Shown here piece after piece: positions 33,276 through 41,746 of a stretch of DNA of 64,000 nt. The DNA comes from CAVRRZ01 sp963723745. Lineage in GTDB: Bacteria > Actinomycetota > Actinomycetes > Mycobacteriales > Geodermatophilaceae. The stretch covers positions 1,054,001-1,118,000 of the forward strand of contig CAVRRZ010000001.1 in NCBI GenBank assembly GCA_963723745.1, given 5' to 3'. The position numbers and the translations under genes are program-made. The notes beneath the pieces were generated by a model. That model had not been told where the DNA came from, made no database searches, and saw only the letters and a list, made by a program, of their open reading frames with translations. Positions within the stretch are counted from its first letter, which is position 1, and each line of letters opens with the position of its first letter.

Positions 33276-34346
33276 AGGGCCCGGGCGGTGAGCCGGCCGT
33301 CGGCCAGCCCGAGGCGGACGACGTCGTCGAAGACCGGCTGCGCCGCCGCGGCGGCCCGGACGGCGGCGTCCATGACCCGGGGCGCGCGCGAGAGGTGCGA
33401 GGCGACCGTGAGGTGCCGCAGGGTGCGGCCGAGCCGGGCCCGCAGCGCCCGTCGGTAGGCCGATCCGGAGCCCGAGCCGCGTGCCGCCGCCGCGCCCGCG
33501 AGCGCACCCGAGAGCACCGCGTAGTAGATGCCCTCACCGGTCAGGGGGTTGATCAGCCCGGCCGCGTCGCCGGCGAGCAGCACCCGCCCGTCGGGCTGGC
33601 GGGGACGGCCGGTCGACAGCGGCAGCCGGTGCGCGCGCAAGCCCGACGGCTCGACGCCGGGGAGCAGTCGGTGCAGCCCCTCGACCAGCCCGGCCCGCGT
33701 CACCCCGCCGCTGACGAGTTCGCCGTAGCCGACGTTGGTGCGACCGTCGCCGAGCGGGAACGACCACGCGTAGGCCGGCCAGCGCTGCGCCGTCGTCCGC
33801 ACCACCTGGACGCCGTCCTCCGCGTCCGGCGCGTACCCGCGGATCGCGACGGCGACCCGGTCGGGGCGCTGGGCCGGCACGCCCAGTGCGCGCCGCACGA
33901 CGGACTCGGCGCCGTCGGCACCGATCAGCACCGAGGCTGTGACGGACCCGTCCACCTCCACCGCGCCGGCACCCACGACGATCCGGCGCACCGTGCTCCG
34001 CCGCAGCTCGGCGCCGGAATCGAGGGCCGCGGCGACCAGCCGCGCGTCGAACACCAGCCGGGGCACCACGGACGCCGGCCGGTGCATCGCCCGCTCGACG
34101 ACTGCGCCGCCGGGCCCGTGCAGCCCGCAGCCGCGGCACCGGCGGGAAGCCGTCGGCGAGCCCGTGCACCCCGAGCGTCGCGAGCACGTCGAGGGCCTCG
34201 GGCGCGATGCCGTCACCGCAGACCTTGTCCCGCGGGAAGTCGACGCGGTCGACGATCAGCACCGAGCAGCCGGCCCGCCGTGCCGCGAGCGCCGCGGCCG
34301 CGGCGGCGGGGCCGCCGCCCACGACGACGACGTCGAACCGCTCCAT
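33245..34346 (-). CDS. Geranylgeranyl reductase-like flavoprotein, frame broken
   Basis: An FAD enzyme of the geranylgeranyl reductase / menaquinone reductase (MenJ) type, about 366 residues. The N-terminal part, from ATG 34346, has VVVVGGGPAAAAAALAARRAG (FAD motif) and DKVCGDGI. The frame then shifts by +1 near 34125, where one extra base follows CTGCGG. It continues in another frame with RLVFDARL, IGADGAESVVRRALG and LLAGDAAGLINPLTGEG. Conserved blocks survive on both sides, so this is a sequence error or a very recent frameshift. menB lies 3 kb away, which makes a menaquinone role plausible. The last codons come from a family A palindrome. Confidence 0.8.
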
Positions 34347-34360
34347 CCCTCGACGCTACG

Positions 34361-34450
34361 GGCCGTTCGTCCACAAAGGGCCGGGAAGACCCGGCCGTTT
34401 GTCCACAAAGGGCCGGGAAGACCCGGCCGTTTGTCCACAAAGGGCCGGGT
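34361..34450. repeat. 32-bp tandem palindromic repeats, family B
   Basis: Nearly three copies (starting 34361, 34393, 34425) of a 32-bp unit containing GGCCGTTTGTCCACAAAG and GGGCCGGGAAGACCC. Each unit can form a hairpin (GGCCGTTTGT with ACAAAGGGCC, one mismatch). They fill the gap between the LOG gene stop and the flavoprotein start. They are too few and too palindromic to be CRISPR. Confidence 0.8.
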
Positions 34451-35025
34451 CAGGGGGTGGTGCGGGGGGCGGTCCACTTGCGGGGCGGGTGCTCGTAGGC
34501 GGCGACGAACGACAGCAGCTCCGCCGCGGACGACACCACTCCGAGTGCGTCGAGCCGGCGGCCGTCGAGGTACCCGTCGTCGACCATCCGCCGCAGCTGG
34601 GTGAGCAGCGGCTGCCAGAAGCCGTCGACGTCGAGCAGCGCGGCCGGTTTGGCGTGCAGTCCGAGCATGCCCCAGGTCCAGGCCTCGAACAGCTCCTCGA
34701 GCGTGCCGGCCGCGCCGGGCAGCGCGACGAACGCGTCGGACAGCTCGGCCATCCGTGCCTTGCGCTCGTGCATGGAGTCGACGACGTGCAGCTCGGGCAG
34801 GCCGGGGTGCGCGAGCTCGTCGTCCACCAGGTGCTGCGGGATGACGCCGACCACCTCGCCGCCGGCGGCCAGGGCGGCGTCGGCGACCACGCCCATCAGG
34901 CCGACGTGCCCGCCGCCGTAGACGATGCCCACCCCCGCGCCGGCGAGGTCGGCGGCGAAGGACGCCGCGGCGGAGCGGTGGGACGGCGGTCCGCTCTGGG
35001 ACCCGGTGAAGACGGCGACGCGCAC
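34450..35025 (-). CDS. LOG-family protein (cytokinin riboside 5'-monophosphate phosphoribohydrolase-like)
   Basis: A 191-residue Rossmann-fold protein of the LOG / lysine decarboxylase-like family. VAVFTGSQSG lies at the N-terminus and VYGGGHVGLMG near 35. The PGGxGTxxE hallmark appears as LPGAAGTLEELFEAW near 105, with Ala for the second Gly. LOG proteins cleave nucleoside 5'-monophosphates such as cytokinin ribotides. GTG 35025 is chosen because the beta-1 strand begins there; the longer frame is antisense to the Nudix gene. It is divergent from that gene with a 23-bp gap. Confidence 0.85.
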   Translation of the reverse strand: MRVAVFTGSQSGPPSHRSAAASFAADLAGAGVGIVYGGGHVGLMGVVADAALAAGGEVVGVIPQHLVDDELAHPGLPELHVVDSMHERKARMAELSDAFVALPGAAGTLEELFEAWTWGMLGLHAKPAALLDVDGFWQPLLTQLRRMVDDGYLDGRRLDALGVVSSAAELLSFVAAYEHPPRKWTAPRTTP

Positions 35026-35048
35026 GCCCCCGAATCTAAGGTGGCGGC

Positions 35049-35516
35049 GTGCGCTCCCCGACCGACGGCTGGACCTGGTGCACCCTCGGGCACCGGCACT
35101 GGGGTCGGGCCGGGGCCGCGGGGCTGCTGCTGCACCGCGAGGCCGTGGACGGTCCCGAGGTGCTGCTCCAGCACCGCGCGCACTGGTCGCACCACGGCGG
35201 CACGTGGGGCACGCCGGGCGGCGCGCTGCACGTCGGCGAGGCGCCCGAGGACGGCGCTCTGCGCGAGGTCCGCGAGGAGCTCGGGCTCGACCCCGACGAC
35301 GTCGTGCTCGGTGACCGGTCGGTCGACGACCACGGCGGCTGGAGCTACACCACGGTGTTGGCCCGCCCCGTGCGCCGCATCGAGGTCGCCGACCTGCGTC
35401 TGGACGGCGAGAGCGCGGGCGCGGCGTGGGTGCGCTGGACCCTGCTGCACGAGCTGGACCTGCACCCCGGCCTGGCCGCCTCGCTGGCGCGGCTGCACCC
35501 ACTGCTCGTCGGCTGA
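35049..35516 (+). CDS. Nudix hydrolase
   Basis: A 155-residue protein with a complete Nudix box, GGALHVGEAPEDGALREVREELGL (positions about 58-81), containing REVREE for Mg binding. It hydrolyses a nucleoside diphosphate linked to another moiety; the substrate is not predictable. The start is GTG 35049, 23 bp from the divergent LOG gene. A family A palindrome follows its stop. Confidence 0.87.
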   Translation: MRSPTDGWTWCTLGHRHWGRAGAAGLLLHREAVDGPEVLLQHRAHWSHHGGTWGTPGGALHVGEAPEDGALREVREELGLDPDDVVLGDRSVDDHGGWSYTTVLARPVRRIEVADLRLDGESAGAAWVRWTLLHELDLHPGLAASLARLHPLLVG

Positions 35517-35524
35517 CCCGCGAC

Positions 35525-35548
35525 CGGCCTTTATGGCCATAAAGGCCG
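35525..35548. terminator. Intergenic palindrome, family A, between convergent genes
   Basis: A perfect 24-bp palindrome with core CCTTTATGGCCATAAAGG exactly between the stop codons of the convergent Nudix and endonuclease/phosphatase-family genes. It would terminate both. Confidence 0.75.
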
Positions 35549-36349
35549 TCAACGGACGGTGGCGACCAGGGCGCGGTGGTCCCCGACGTCCAGGTGCACC
35601 GCGGCGCCGTCGTCCGAGCCGAGCCGGCCACCGACGGCGAGCAGGTGGTCGAGCTGGACCCTCGGCGCGTGCGCCGGAAAGGTCGGCGTCCGGACCAGGG
35701 GCGCGGCGCCCAGCAGCCGGGCCGGCAGCGCGCCGGGCAGGTTGAGGTCGCCGGCCAGCACGACCGGCCCGGGCAGGCTCGCCGCCCACCGGCGGATGCG
35801 GCGCAGCTGCCGGACCGAGGTGGCCGGCGAGAACGACAGGTGCGCCGAGATCACCGTCGCTCCGTCGAGCACCGCCGCGACGGCGACCCTGGGTTCGTCG
35901 GGGAACCACCACCAGCGCAGCCGCCCGGTGCGCGGATCGGCGGCTCGTAGGGGAAGGCGGGCGCGGCCGGCGCCGAGCGGCAGGATCGCCCAGCGACGCA
36001 CCGGACGGCGGCTGACCAGTCCGATGCCGTAGGCGGGGCCCTCGACCGTCGACCCGGGCCCGCGGAGGGCGGGCGGATCGACCGGCCGCCAGCTCCGGAA
36101 GGGGTCGGGCGTACCGCTGACGGTGGCCGCCATGCGCCAGTCGCCGCCCAGCCCCGCACCGACGGCCGCAGCCTGGTCCACGGAGTGCGAGCGGGGCTGC
36201 CCGGCGTCGAGCTCCTGGACGGCGAGCACGTCGACGTCGAGGCCGCCGACCGCGTCGCGGAGGTCGGTCTCGGTCAGCGCGGAGCCGTGCGCACCCCGGC
36301 CGGAGGCGAGATTGAGGGTGCCGACCCGGAACGGATCAAGATCGGCCAC
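35549..36349 (-). CDS. Endonuclease/exonuclease/phosphatase-family protein
   Basis: A 266-residue EEP-superfamily protein. The catalytic pattern is present: GTLNLASGRG at residue 10, AVQELDA near 45, VISAHLSFSP near 166, VLAGDLNLPG near 195 and DHLLAV plus GDHRALVA at the C-terminus. There is no signal peptide. It hydrolyses phosphodiester or phosphomonoester bonds; the substrate is unknown. GTG 36349 is chosen; the very long open frame upstream (to 38944) is an antisense shadow over menB and its neighbours. Confidence 0.85.
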   Translation of the reverse strand: MADLDPFRVGTLNLASGRGAHGSALTETDLRDAVGGLDVDVLAVQELDAGQPRSHSVDQAAAVGAGLGGDWRMAATVSGTPDPFRSWRPVDPPALRGPGSTVEGPAYGIGLVSRRPVRRWAILPLGAGRARLPLRAADPRTGRLRWWWFPDEPRVAVAAVLDGATVISAHLSFSPATSVRQLRRIRRWAASLPGPVVLAGDLNLPGALPARLLGAAPLVRTPTFPAHAPRVQLDHLLAVGGRLGSDDGAAVHLDVGDHRALVATVR

Positions 36350-36430
36350 GACGCGACGGTACGCGGGCGCGCGGGCGGGGTAGGGGCGTGCCCGAACCCG
36401 TGGCACCACCTGTCGTGAAGGAGCCGGCCG

Positions 36431-37252
36431 TTGTCTGCGCGCCCCCGCCACCGTGCGCCCGAAGAAGCCGCCGCGCCCCGCCGGCCGATCGCAGCCCGCG
36501 CTCGGACCGCACTCCAGAAGCGGCGCACCGGCGTCTTCTGGTTCCTGTCCGTGCTCTGCGCAACCCTGCTCGTGGCCGCCCCGGTCGCGATCTTCCTGTC
36601 CAGCGTGCCGGCCCTCGGCTCGGACGGCGGGACGGCCGAGGGCGGCCCCGGCGGCTCGACCGACCCGGACGACCCGGACGGCCTGGACTTCGAGCCGCCG
36701 GTCATCGGGGCCACTCCGCCGGCGCTGAGCACCCAGTCGTTCCGCAGCCCCACGGCCGGCGGCCACGGCGCCGGTGACAGCGACCTCCGCGGCGGCGCCG
36801 GCAGCGGCTCGACGGACGCGGTGGCCGGCAGCGGGTCCGGCGGCAGCGGGTCCGGCGGCGGTGCCGACGCCGATTCCGGTGGCACGTCGGGCTCCGGTGG
36901 TACGTCGAGCTCCGGTGGCGCGTCGGGCTCCGGTGGTGGCACGGCTGCCGGGCAGCCGGCGGGCAGCGGCGGCTCGGGCGGCGGCAGTGGCGGCAGTGGC
37001 GGCACCGGTGGCGGTGGCACCGGCGGCGGGACGGGTGGCGGTGGCACCGGCGGGACAGGTGGCGGTGGCGGCTCGACTCCTCCCCCGGCCGCGCCGCAGC
37101 CCTCTCCGTCGGAGCCGTGCGTCTGCGAGGACCCGATCGGCACCGTGACCAAGCCTCTCGAGCCGGTCACCAAGCCGGTCGAGGAGGCCGCCGGCACCGT
37201 GACCAAGAAGACGACGGAGACGACGGGCGAGCTCACCGGCGGGCTGCCCTGA
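36431..37252 (+). CDS. Single-pass membrane protein with Gly/Ser-rich extracellular region
   Basis: A 273-residue protein of unknown function. A basic N-terminal 32 residues precede one transmembrane helix (FWFLSVLCATLLVAAPVAIF, about 36-55). The outside part is acidic, then strongly Gly/Ser/Thr-rich (about 115-225), with a short Pro stretch, a CVC motif and a C-terminal segment of repeated TVTKPLEPVTKPV type. It could be a secreted or wall-associated linker protein. The start is TTG 36431 with AAGGAG 8 nt upstream. Confidence 0.75.
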   Translation: MSARPRHRAPEEAAAPRRPIAARARTALQKRRTGVFWFLSVLCATLLVAAPVAIFLSSVPALGSDGGTAEGGPGGSTDPDDPDGLDFEPPVIGATPPALSTQSFRSPTAGGHGAGDSDLRGGAGSGSTDAVAGSGSGGSGSGGGADADSGGTSGSGGTSSSGGASGSGGGTAAGQPAGSGGSGGGSGGSGGTGGGGTGGGTGGGGTGGTGGGGGSTPPPAAPQPSPSEPCVCEDPIGTVTKPLEPVTKPVEEAAGTVTKKTTETTGELTGGLP

Positions 37253-37288
37253 GCGGCTGACCTCCGCCGTCCCGGTTAGGTTGCCTGC

Positions 37289-38179
37289 ATGCCTGCCAGG
37301 GACGACGTCTCCGAGATCTTCGACAGCGCCGCGTGGCACCCGGTCGAGGGGTTCGAGTTCACCGACCTCACCTACCACCGTGCCGTCGACGCCGGCGTCG
37401 TCCGCATCGCGTTCGACCGCCCCGACGTCCGCAACGCCTTCCGGCCGCAGACCGTCGACGAGCTGATCACCGCGCTCGAGCACGCGCGGCTGTCCACCGA
37501 CGTCGGCTGCGTGATCCTCACCGGCAACGGGCCGAGCCCCAAGGACGGCGGCTGGGCGTTCTGCTCGGGCGGCGACCAGCGGGTGCGCGGGAGGTACGGC
37601 TACGAGCACGACAAGGGTCGCAGCAGCGGCCGGCTGCACGTCCTCGAGGCGCAGCGGCTGATCCGGTTCATGCCCAAGGTCGTGCTCTGCGTCGTGCCCG
37701 GGTGGGCCGCCGGTGGCGGGCACAGCCTGCACGTGGTGAGCGACCTGACCCTGGCCAGCGCCGAGCACGCCCGGTTCAAGCAGACCGACGCCGACGTCGG
37801 CAGTTTCGACGGCGGCTTCGGCTCGGCCTACCTCGCGCGGCAGGTCGGGCAGAAGTTCGCCCGCGAGATCTTCTTCCTGGGCGACGAGTACTCGGCCGCC
37901 GACGCGCACCGCATGGGCATGGTCAACCGCGTCGTCCCGCACGCCGAGCTCGAGGCGACCGCGCTGGACTGGGGCCGCCGGATCGTCGCCAAGAGCCCGA
38001 CCGCCCAGCGGATGCTCAAGTACTCGTTCAACCTGATCGACGACGGGCTGGTCGGGCAGCAGTTGTTCGCCGGCGAGACGACCCGGCTCGCGTACATGGC
38101 GGAGGAGGCGGTCGAGGGCCGGGACGCCTTCCTGGAGAAGCGCGCCCCCGACTTCGGCCGCTTCCCGTGGCACGTCTGA
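37289..38179 (+). CDS. menB: 1,4-dihydroxy-2-naphthoyl-CoA synthase
   Basis: A 296-residue crotonase-fold enzyme of menaquinone biosynthesis that cyclises o-succinylbenzoyl-CoA. MenB-specific features are WAFCSGGDQRVRG near residue 90, the AGGGHSLHVVSDLT oxyanion region near 147, the GSFDGGFGSAYLAR segment near 170, QKFAREIFFLG near 188 and a C-terminal FGRFPWHV. Its length and the GGDQ motif separate it from ordinary enoyl-CoA hydratases. The start is ATG 37289. Confidence 0.93.
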   Translation: MPARDDVSEIFDSAAWHPVEGFEFTDLTYHRAVDAGVVRIAFDRPDVRNAFRPQTVDELITALEHARLSTDVGCVILTGNGPSPKDGGWAFCSGGDQRVRGRYGYEHDKGRSSGRLHVLEAQRLIRFMPKVVLCVVPGWAAGGGHSLHVVSDLTLASAEHARFKQTDADVGSFDGGFGSAYLARQVGQKFAREIFFLGDEYSAADAHRMGMVNRVVPHAELEATALDWGRRIVAKSPTAQRMLKYSFNLIDDGLVGQQLFAGETTRLAYMAEEAVEGRDAFLEKRAPDFGRFPWHV

Positions 38180-38201
38180 GAAGCACCCTGGGGAGGACTG
38201 C

Positions 38202-38534
38202 ATGATCGTCGAGGTGGTCGGTGGAACCGACGAGGTGCCCGAGGCGCGGGTGGTGCACGTCGACGACGTCGGCTCGGTGCACCTGGCGCTGGGGGAGGTG
38301 ACCGACGACGAGGCGCGCGACGTCCTGGCGCGGGCGGGGCTCGGCCGGATGCACGACGACGGCAGCGCGACGCTGGACGTCGCGGCGCTGCGGGCGGCCT
38401 CGGAGCCCCGGGCCACGACCCCGGGCTGGAGCACCCGCTGGGACGCGATGATCGCCTCCGCACGGAGCGAGGGGCGGCTCTCGCCGGACGGCGCCGGCCT
38501 CACGGTGCCCGTGGAGAGCGCCGCGGGGGGATGA
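38202..38534 (+). CDS. Hypothetical protein
   Basis: A 110-residue acidic soluble protein with a GGGAGGA ribosome site, 22 bp after menB and probably co-transcribed. It begins MIVEVVGGTDEVPEARVV and contains EVTDDEARDVLARAGLGRM; there is no signal peptide, membrane segment or family that I recognise. Confidence 0.7.
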   Translation: MIVEVVGGTDEVPEARVVHVDDVGSVHLALGEVTDDEARDVLARAGLGRMHDDGSATLDVAALRAASEPRATTPGWSTRWDAMIASARSEGRLSPDGAGLTVPVESAAGG

Positions 38535-38614
38535 GAATCCCACCTCGGCATTGAGGTCTGACCATTCGCCGGGCAGAATGATTCGATGGCCACGACGATG
38601 GAGTCCGCCGACCG

Positions 38615-39220
38615 ATGACCGGAACCCCCGGACGACCGCTGAGTGCGGAACTGTCCGAACAGCTGCTCAGCGTGGCAGTGGACATCCTGGCCGACGAAGG
38701 CTGGAGTCGGCTGAACAGCGACCGCATCGCAGCCCGGGCGCGCGCCGGCAAGGCAGGCATCTACCGCCGCTGGCCGTCCATGCCGGTACTGGTCCGCGAC
38801 GCGGTGGGGCGGTTCACCCTGGTGCCGATGCCCGCGGACGCCGGCTCGCTGCGCGCCGACCTGGCCGCGCTGCTGGAGCGGTGGGAGCGGCCGCTGGACC
38901 GCGAGGAGCGGGCGGTCGCGAGCATCGTCGGCGCCGCGCGGCACGACGAGGACCTGCGCGCCGGGCTGGAGACGGCCCTGGTGCAGCCGCTCACCGCGGC
39001 CGTGACCGAGATCGGCGAGCGGGCGGGCCGGCGCGGACAGCCGGTGGACCCCGTGCGCCTGGCGCTGCTCGGCTCGGTGCTGGAGGCGTTCTGGTGGCAG
39101 CGCTTCACGGCCGCCGGTGACGGTGCGATGCGGCCGGAGCAGGTCGACAGGGTGATCGACGAGGTGCTGCTGCCGGCTGCCGCCGTGCCGGTGGGCGAGC
39201 GCGAGCCCGCCGTCGTCTGA
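38615..39220 (+). CDS. TetR-family transcriptional regulator
   Basis: A 201-residue regulator. The helix-turn-helix is at about residues 25-55 (ILADEGWSRLNSDRIAARARAGKAGIYRRW, shown here only as the segment ending IYRRW). The C-terminal ligand domain resembles TetR proteins with a C-terminal WWQRF helix. An AGGTCTGACCA sequence at 38554-38564 upstream resembles the island operator with one change; whether it is meaningful is unclear. The gene lies convergent to another TetR gene with a 3-bp gap. Confidence 0.85.
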   Translation: MTGTPGRPLSAELSEQLLSVAVDILADEGWSRLNSDRIAARARAGKAGIYRRWPSMPVLVRDAVGRFTLVPMPADAGSLRADLAALLERWERPLDREERAVASIVGAARHDEDLRAGLETALVQPLTAAVTEIGERAGRRGQPVDPVRLALLGSVLEAFWWQRFTAAGDGAMRPEQVDRVIDEVLLPAAAVPVGEREPAVV

Positions 39221-39223
39221 TCG

Positions 39224-39877
39224 TCAGGCGGCGGAGCGCGAGGGGCAGCCGAGCCCCGCGGGCGCGATCGTCAGGCCCCGCTCGAGGTCGTCGAGCACCC
39301 GCATCGCGAGGACGACGGCGGCCCGGCCGTCGGCGGTCCGCTCCCGGGCGCGCAGGTCCAGCACGATGGTGCGGACGGCGGTCAGCCACGTGGCGGCGGT
39401 GATGTCGGCGGCCAGCCGGTCCGGTCCGTCGGGCAACCTCCAGACCGCCGCGAGCGCGGCGCCCAGGTGCCCGACGGACGTCTCGTGCAGGCCGCGCTCG
39501 TGGGCCAGCAGGGCCGGGGATTCCTGCTGCACCTCGAGCATCCGGCGCTCGCCCCTGGCGACGACGTCGCGCGAGAACGCGTCGACGACCCCGATCAGGT
39601 AGTCGCGCAGGGCGCGCAGCGGTGGCACCTCGGGTGCCCGGTCGCGGACGGCGTCGGCCGCGCCCGCGCCCCACGGCACCCGCTCGGCGAAGAACAGTTC
39701 TTCCTTGCTGGCGAAGTGGTTGAAGACCGTCTGCACCGAGACGCCGGCCGTCGCGGCGATGTCGATGATCGTCACGGCCTCGAAGCCGCGCTCGGCGAAC
39801 AGCTCCTGCGCGGTCGTCCGGATCAGGGCGCGGGTGCGTGCCTTCTGGGCGGCGCGAGGGCCAGCGTTGTCACCCAT
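39224..39877 (-). CDS. TetR-family transcriptional regulator
   Basis: A 217-residue regulator with a clear N-terminal HTH: LIRTTAQELFAERGFEAVT, IAATAGVSVQTVFNHFASKE, at about residues 14-52. ATG 39877 is preferred to the upstream ATG 39913, since MGDNAGPRAAQKARTR is the usual TetR N-terminus. The target and ligand are unknown; the nearest divergent gene is the DUF5946-like gene. Confidence 0.86.
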   Translation of the reverse strand: MGDNAGPRAAQKARTRALIRTTAQELFAERGFEAVTIIDIAATAGVSVQTVFNHFASKEELFFAERVPWGAGAADAVRDRAPEVPPLRALRDYLIGVVDAFSRDVVARGERRMLEVQQESPALLAHERGLHETSVGHLGAALAAVWRLPDGPDRLAADITAATWLTAVRTIVLDLRARERTADGRAAVVLAMRVLDDLERGLTIAPAGLGCPSRSAA

Positions 39878-39928
39878 TGCGACAGAGTAACAACGGTCAG
39901 TAGCGCCCTCCATTCCGGCACACGGAAC

Positions 39929-40423
39929 TCAGTTTCTGCTGCCCGGTGGAGCCGGCGAGTCTGCCGGCCGGTCCGCCCCCCAACCGGCCGCCCGGTCCGC
40001 CGCCCCGTCCGCCACCCAGTCCGCCACCACGGCCCGCGCCCACGAGTCGATGAGCACCGGCAGATCGATGACGTCGAGGTCGGCGGCGACGTCGCCGATC
40101 GTCATCTGCCAGGCCGACGGCGGGGGCGGCGGCGGGTCGTCGGGCAGGCCGAGCCGCCGCAGCGCCGTCCGCAGCCGGTCCGGGTCGCCGGCCGACGGGT
40201 GCTGCGCGTCGTAGGCGTCGTCGGCGAGGCGCACCGTGGCCGCCGCCGTGGCCGCCGCCGTGCTCTCCTCGCGCAGCCCGTGCAGCGTCACCTCGAACAG
40301 CCGGGCGCACGAAGGCGCGGCACCCGGGTGCGGCCGTTCGGGCCGGCCGCCGGACACCAGGACGACGCCGCACCCCGGGCAGGCCGACGACACGGTCACG
40401 GGGTCGGTCGGTGGGGGAGGCAT
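39929..40423 (-). CDS. DUF5946-like protein
   Basis: A 164-residue soluble protein. The N-terminus holds CPGCG and a second Cys (APSCARLFE), which may bind Zn. The middle carries LADDAYDAQHPSAGDPDRL and DPPPPPPSAWQMTIGD. I associate this pattern with DUF5946 from memory; the function is unknown. The C-terminus is Ala/Asp/Pro-rich low complexity. The start is ATG 40423. Confidence 0.65.
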   Translation of the reverse strand: MPPPPTDPVTVSSACPGCGVVLVSGGRPERPHPGAAPSCARLFEVTLHGLREESTAAATAAATVRLADDAYDAQHPSAGDPDRLRTALRRLGLPDDPPPPPPSAWQMTIGDVAADLDVIDLPVLIDSWARAVVADWVADGAADRAAGWGADRPADSPAPPGSRN

Positions 40424-40535
40424 CGACCCGATGGTGCCCCACCCGGGCCTCGTCGCGACAACGCTCGCCCGACCCGAGCTCTCTCGCGGTGACGCTCGGG
40501 GTTGGGACGGGGGGCGCGTGGGCAGCCCCGGCGGC

Positions 40536-40740
40536 ATGAGTTCTGCTGCCCGCATCGCGGTCGTCGACGTCGACGGCACCCTGGTCGACACCAACTACCA
40601 CCACGCCCTGGCCTGGTACCGGGCGTTCCGGTCGCTGGGGGAGACGTATCCGCTGTGGCGGATCCACCGGCTGATCGGCATGGGCGGCGACCAGCTGGTG
40701 GCCGCGCTCGGCGGCGACGAGGCCGGACCGCGGCCGACGG
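40536..40740 (+). pseudogene. HAD-family hydrolase, N-terminal fragment
   Basis: From ATG 40536 the frame encodes the first 68 residues of a HAD phosphatase: AVVDVDGTLVDTNYHHALAW carries the nucleophile Asp, and RIHRLIGMGGDQLVAALGG begins the cap. The homology ends at about 40737, where the frame runs on antisense into the gpgS gene to a stop at 40856. The catalytic Lys and second Asp motifs are missing, so the gene is a remnant cut by a deletion or rearrangement. Confidence 0.75.
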
Positions 40741-41694
40741 TCAGCCGGCCGAGCGGGCGCGGTACTCCGCGACGGTCGCCATCGGCGGCCGCTCGTCGAC
40801 GGCGACCGCGCGGCTGCGGGGCACGAAGCCGGTGCCGTCGTGCCGGAACTGGGTGAGCAGCCCGGACGGCGACGAGGCGCCCGCGCGGGCGAGCACCGTG
40901 GACACCACCTCGCCGGCCATGGCACCCAGGGCCTCCTGCGACTGCGAGGTGTGCCGGCGGACGCCGAGGTCGACCTGGGCGAGCCCGCCGAGGCCGGCCA
41001 CCCCGAGCAGGTCGACGAGCAGGCCGACCTCGACGCCGTAGCCGGAGACGAACGGCACCTGCTCGAGCACCTCGCGGCGGCCGGCGTACTCGCCGCCCAG
41101 GGGCTGGACGAATCCGGAGAGCTCGGGCCACAGCGCGTTGAGCAGCGGGCGGGCGGTGAGCTCGGTGACCCGCCCGCCACCGGCCGGCACGCTGCACCCG
41201 TCGACCTCCAGCGGCCGGGTGTAGCAGCCCTTGACGTAGGCGACCGTCGGGTCGGTCAGCAGCGGGGCGAGCAGGCCGGGCACGTAGTGGGTGACGTCGC
41301 CGAGCAGGTCGGCGTCGAGGAAGACCAGCAGGTCGCCGGTGGTGACGGCCAGCGACTTCCAGAGCGCCTCGCCCTTGCCCGGCCGGGTGCCGTGGGCGGT
41401 CAGCACGTCGCGGGTGCGGACGACGTCGGCGCCGGCGGTGCGGGCGACCGCCGCGGTCGCGTCGGTGGAGTCGGAGTCCATGACCACGATCTCGTCGACC
41501 AGGGGCGTCTCGCGCATCCAGCGGGCGCGCAGGTCCGCGACCAGCCCACCGACGGTGGACTCCTCGTCGCGGGCGGGCAGGACGACGCTGACGGCGTGCC
41601 GGCCGCGGCGCTTGGCGCGCAGCAGCGCGTCGAGGTCGATGTCGTCGGCCGACGTGGTCCGGCTGTCGAACCAGGCGCGCGCGTCGGGTCTCAT
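40741..41694 (-). CDS. gpgS: Glucosyl-3-phosphoglycerate synthase
   Basis: A 317-residue GT81-type glycosyltransferase. VSVVLPARDEESTVGG near residue 36, EIVVMDSDSTDATAAVAR near 69, the metal-binding LVFLDADL near 120, and PLGGEYAGRREVLEQVPF near 200 match GpgS. It makes glucosyl-3-phosphoglycerate from UDP-glucose, the precursor of glucosylglycerate and, in mycobacteria, of methylglucose lipopolysaccharide. ATG 41694 is chosen; the ATG at 41772 would add 26 poorly supported residues. Confidence 0.88.
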   Translation of the reverse strand: MRPDARAWFDSRTTSADDIDLDALLRAKRRGRHAVSVVLPARDEESTVGGLVADLRARWMRETPLVDEIVVMDSDSTDATAAVARTAGADVVRTRDVLTAHGTRPGKGEALWKSLAVTTGDLLVFLDADLLGDVTHYVPGLLAPLLTDPTVAYVKGCYTRPLEVDGCSVPAGGGRVTELTARPLLNALWPELSGFVQPLGGEYAGRREVLEQVPFVSGYGVEVGLLVDLLGVAGLGGLAQVDLGVRRHTSQSQEALGAMAGEVVSTVLARAGASSPSGLLTQFRHDGTGFVPRSRAVAVDERPPMATVAEYRARSAG

Positions 41695-41746
41695 CGCCCC
41701 ACTGTCGATCACGGTCGTGCGTCGCGCCAGGGTGACCCCTCGACGT

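Noticed and set aside
34361..34450. CRISPR-like short tandem repeats
   Set aside because: Only about three copies, no unique spacers, strongly palindromic, and no cas genes nearby.
4931..35548. Recurring FMAIKA-type peptides at ends of several open frames
   Set aside because: They come from reading through the family A palindrome (TTTATGGCCATAAAGGC) and are not a protein motif.
38554..38564. Seventh copy of the TGGT-N3-ACCA operator before a TetR gene
   Set aside because: AGGTCTGACCA has one mismatch and lies away from the island before an unrelated gene type; chance is possible.
35549..38944. 1131-residue open frame on the minus strand
   Set aside because: Only its last 266 codons match a protein family; the rest is antisense to menB and the Gly-rich membrane protein, a usual artefact at high GC.
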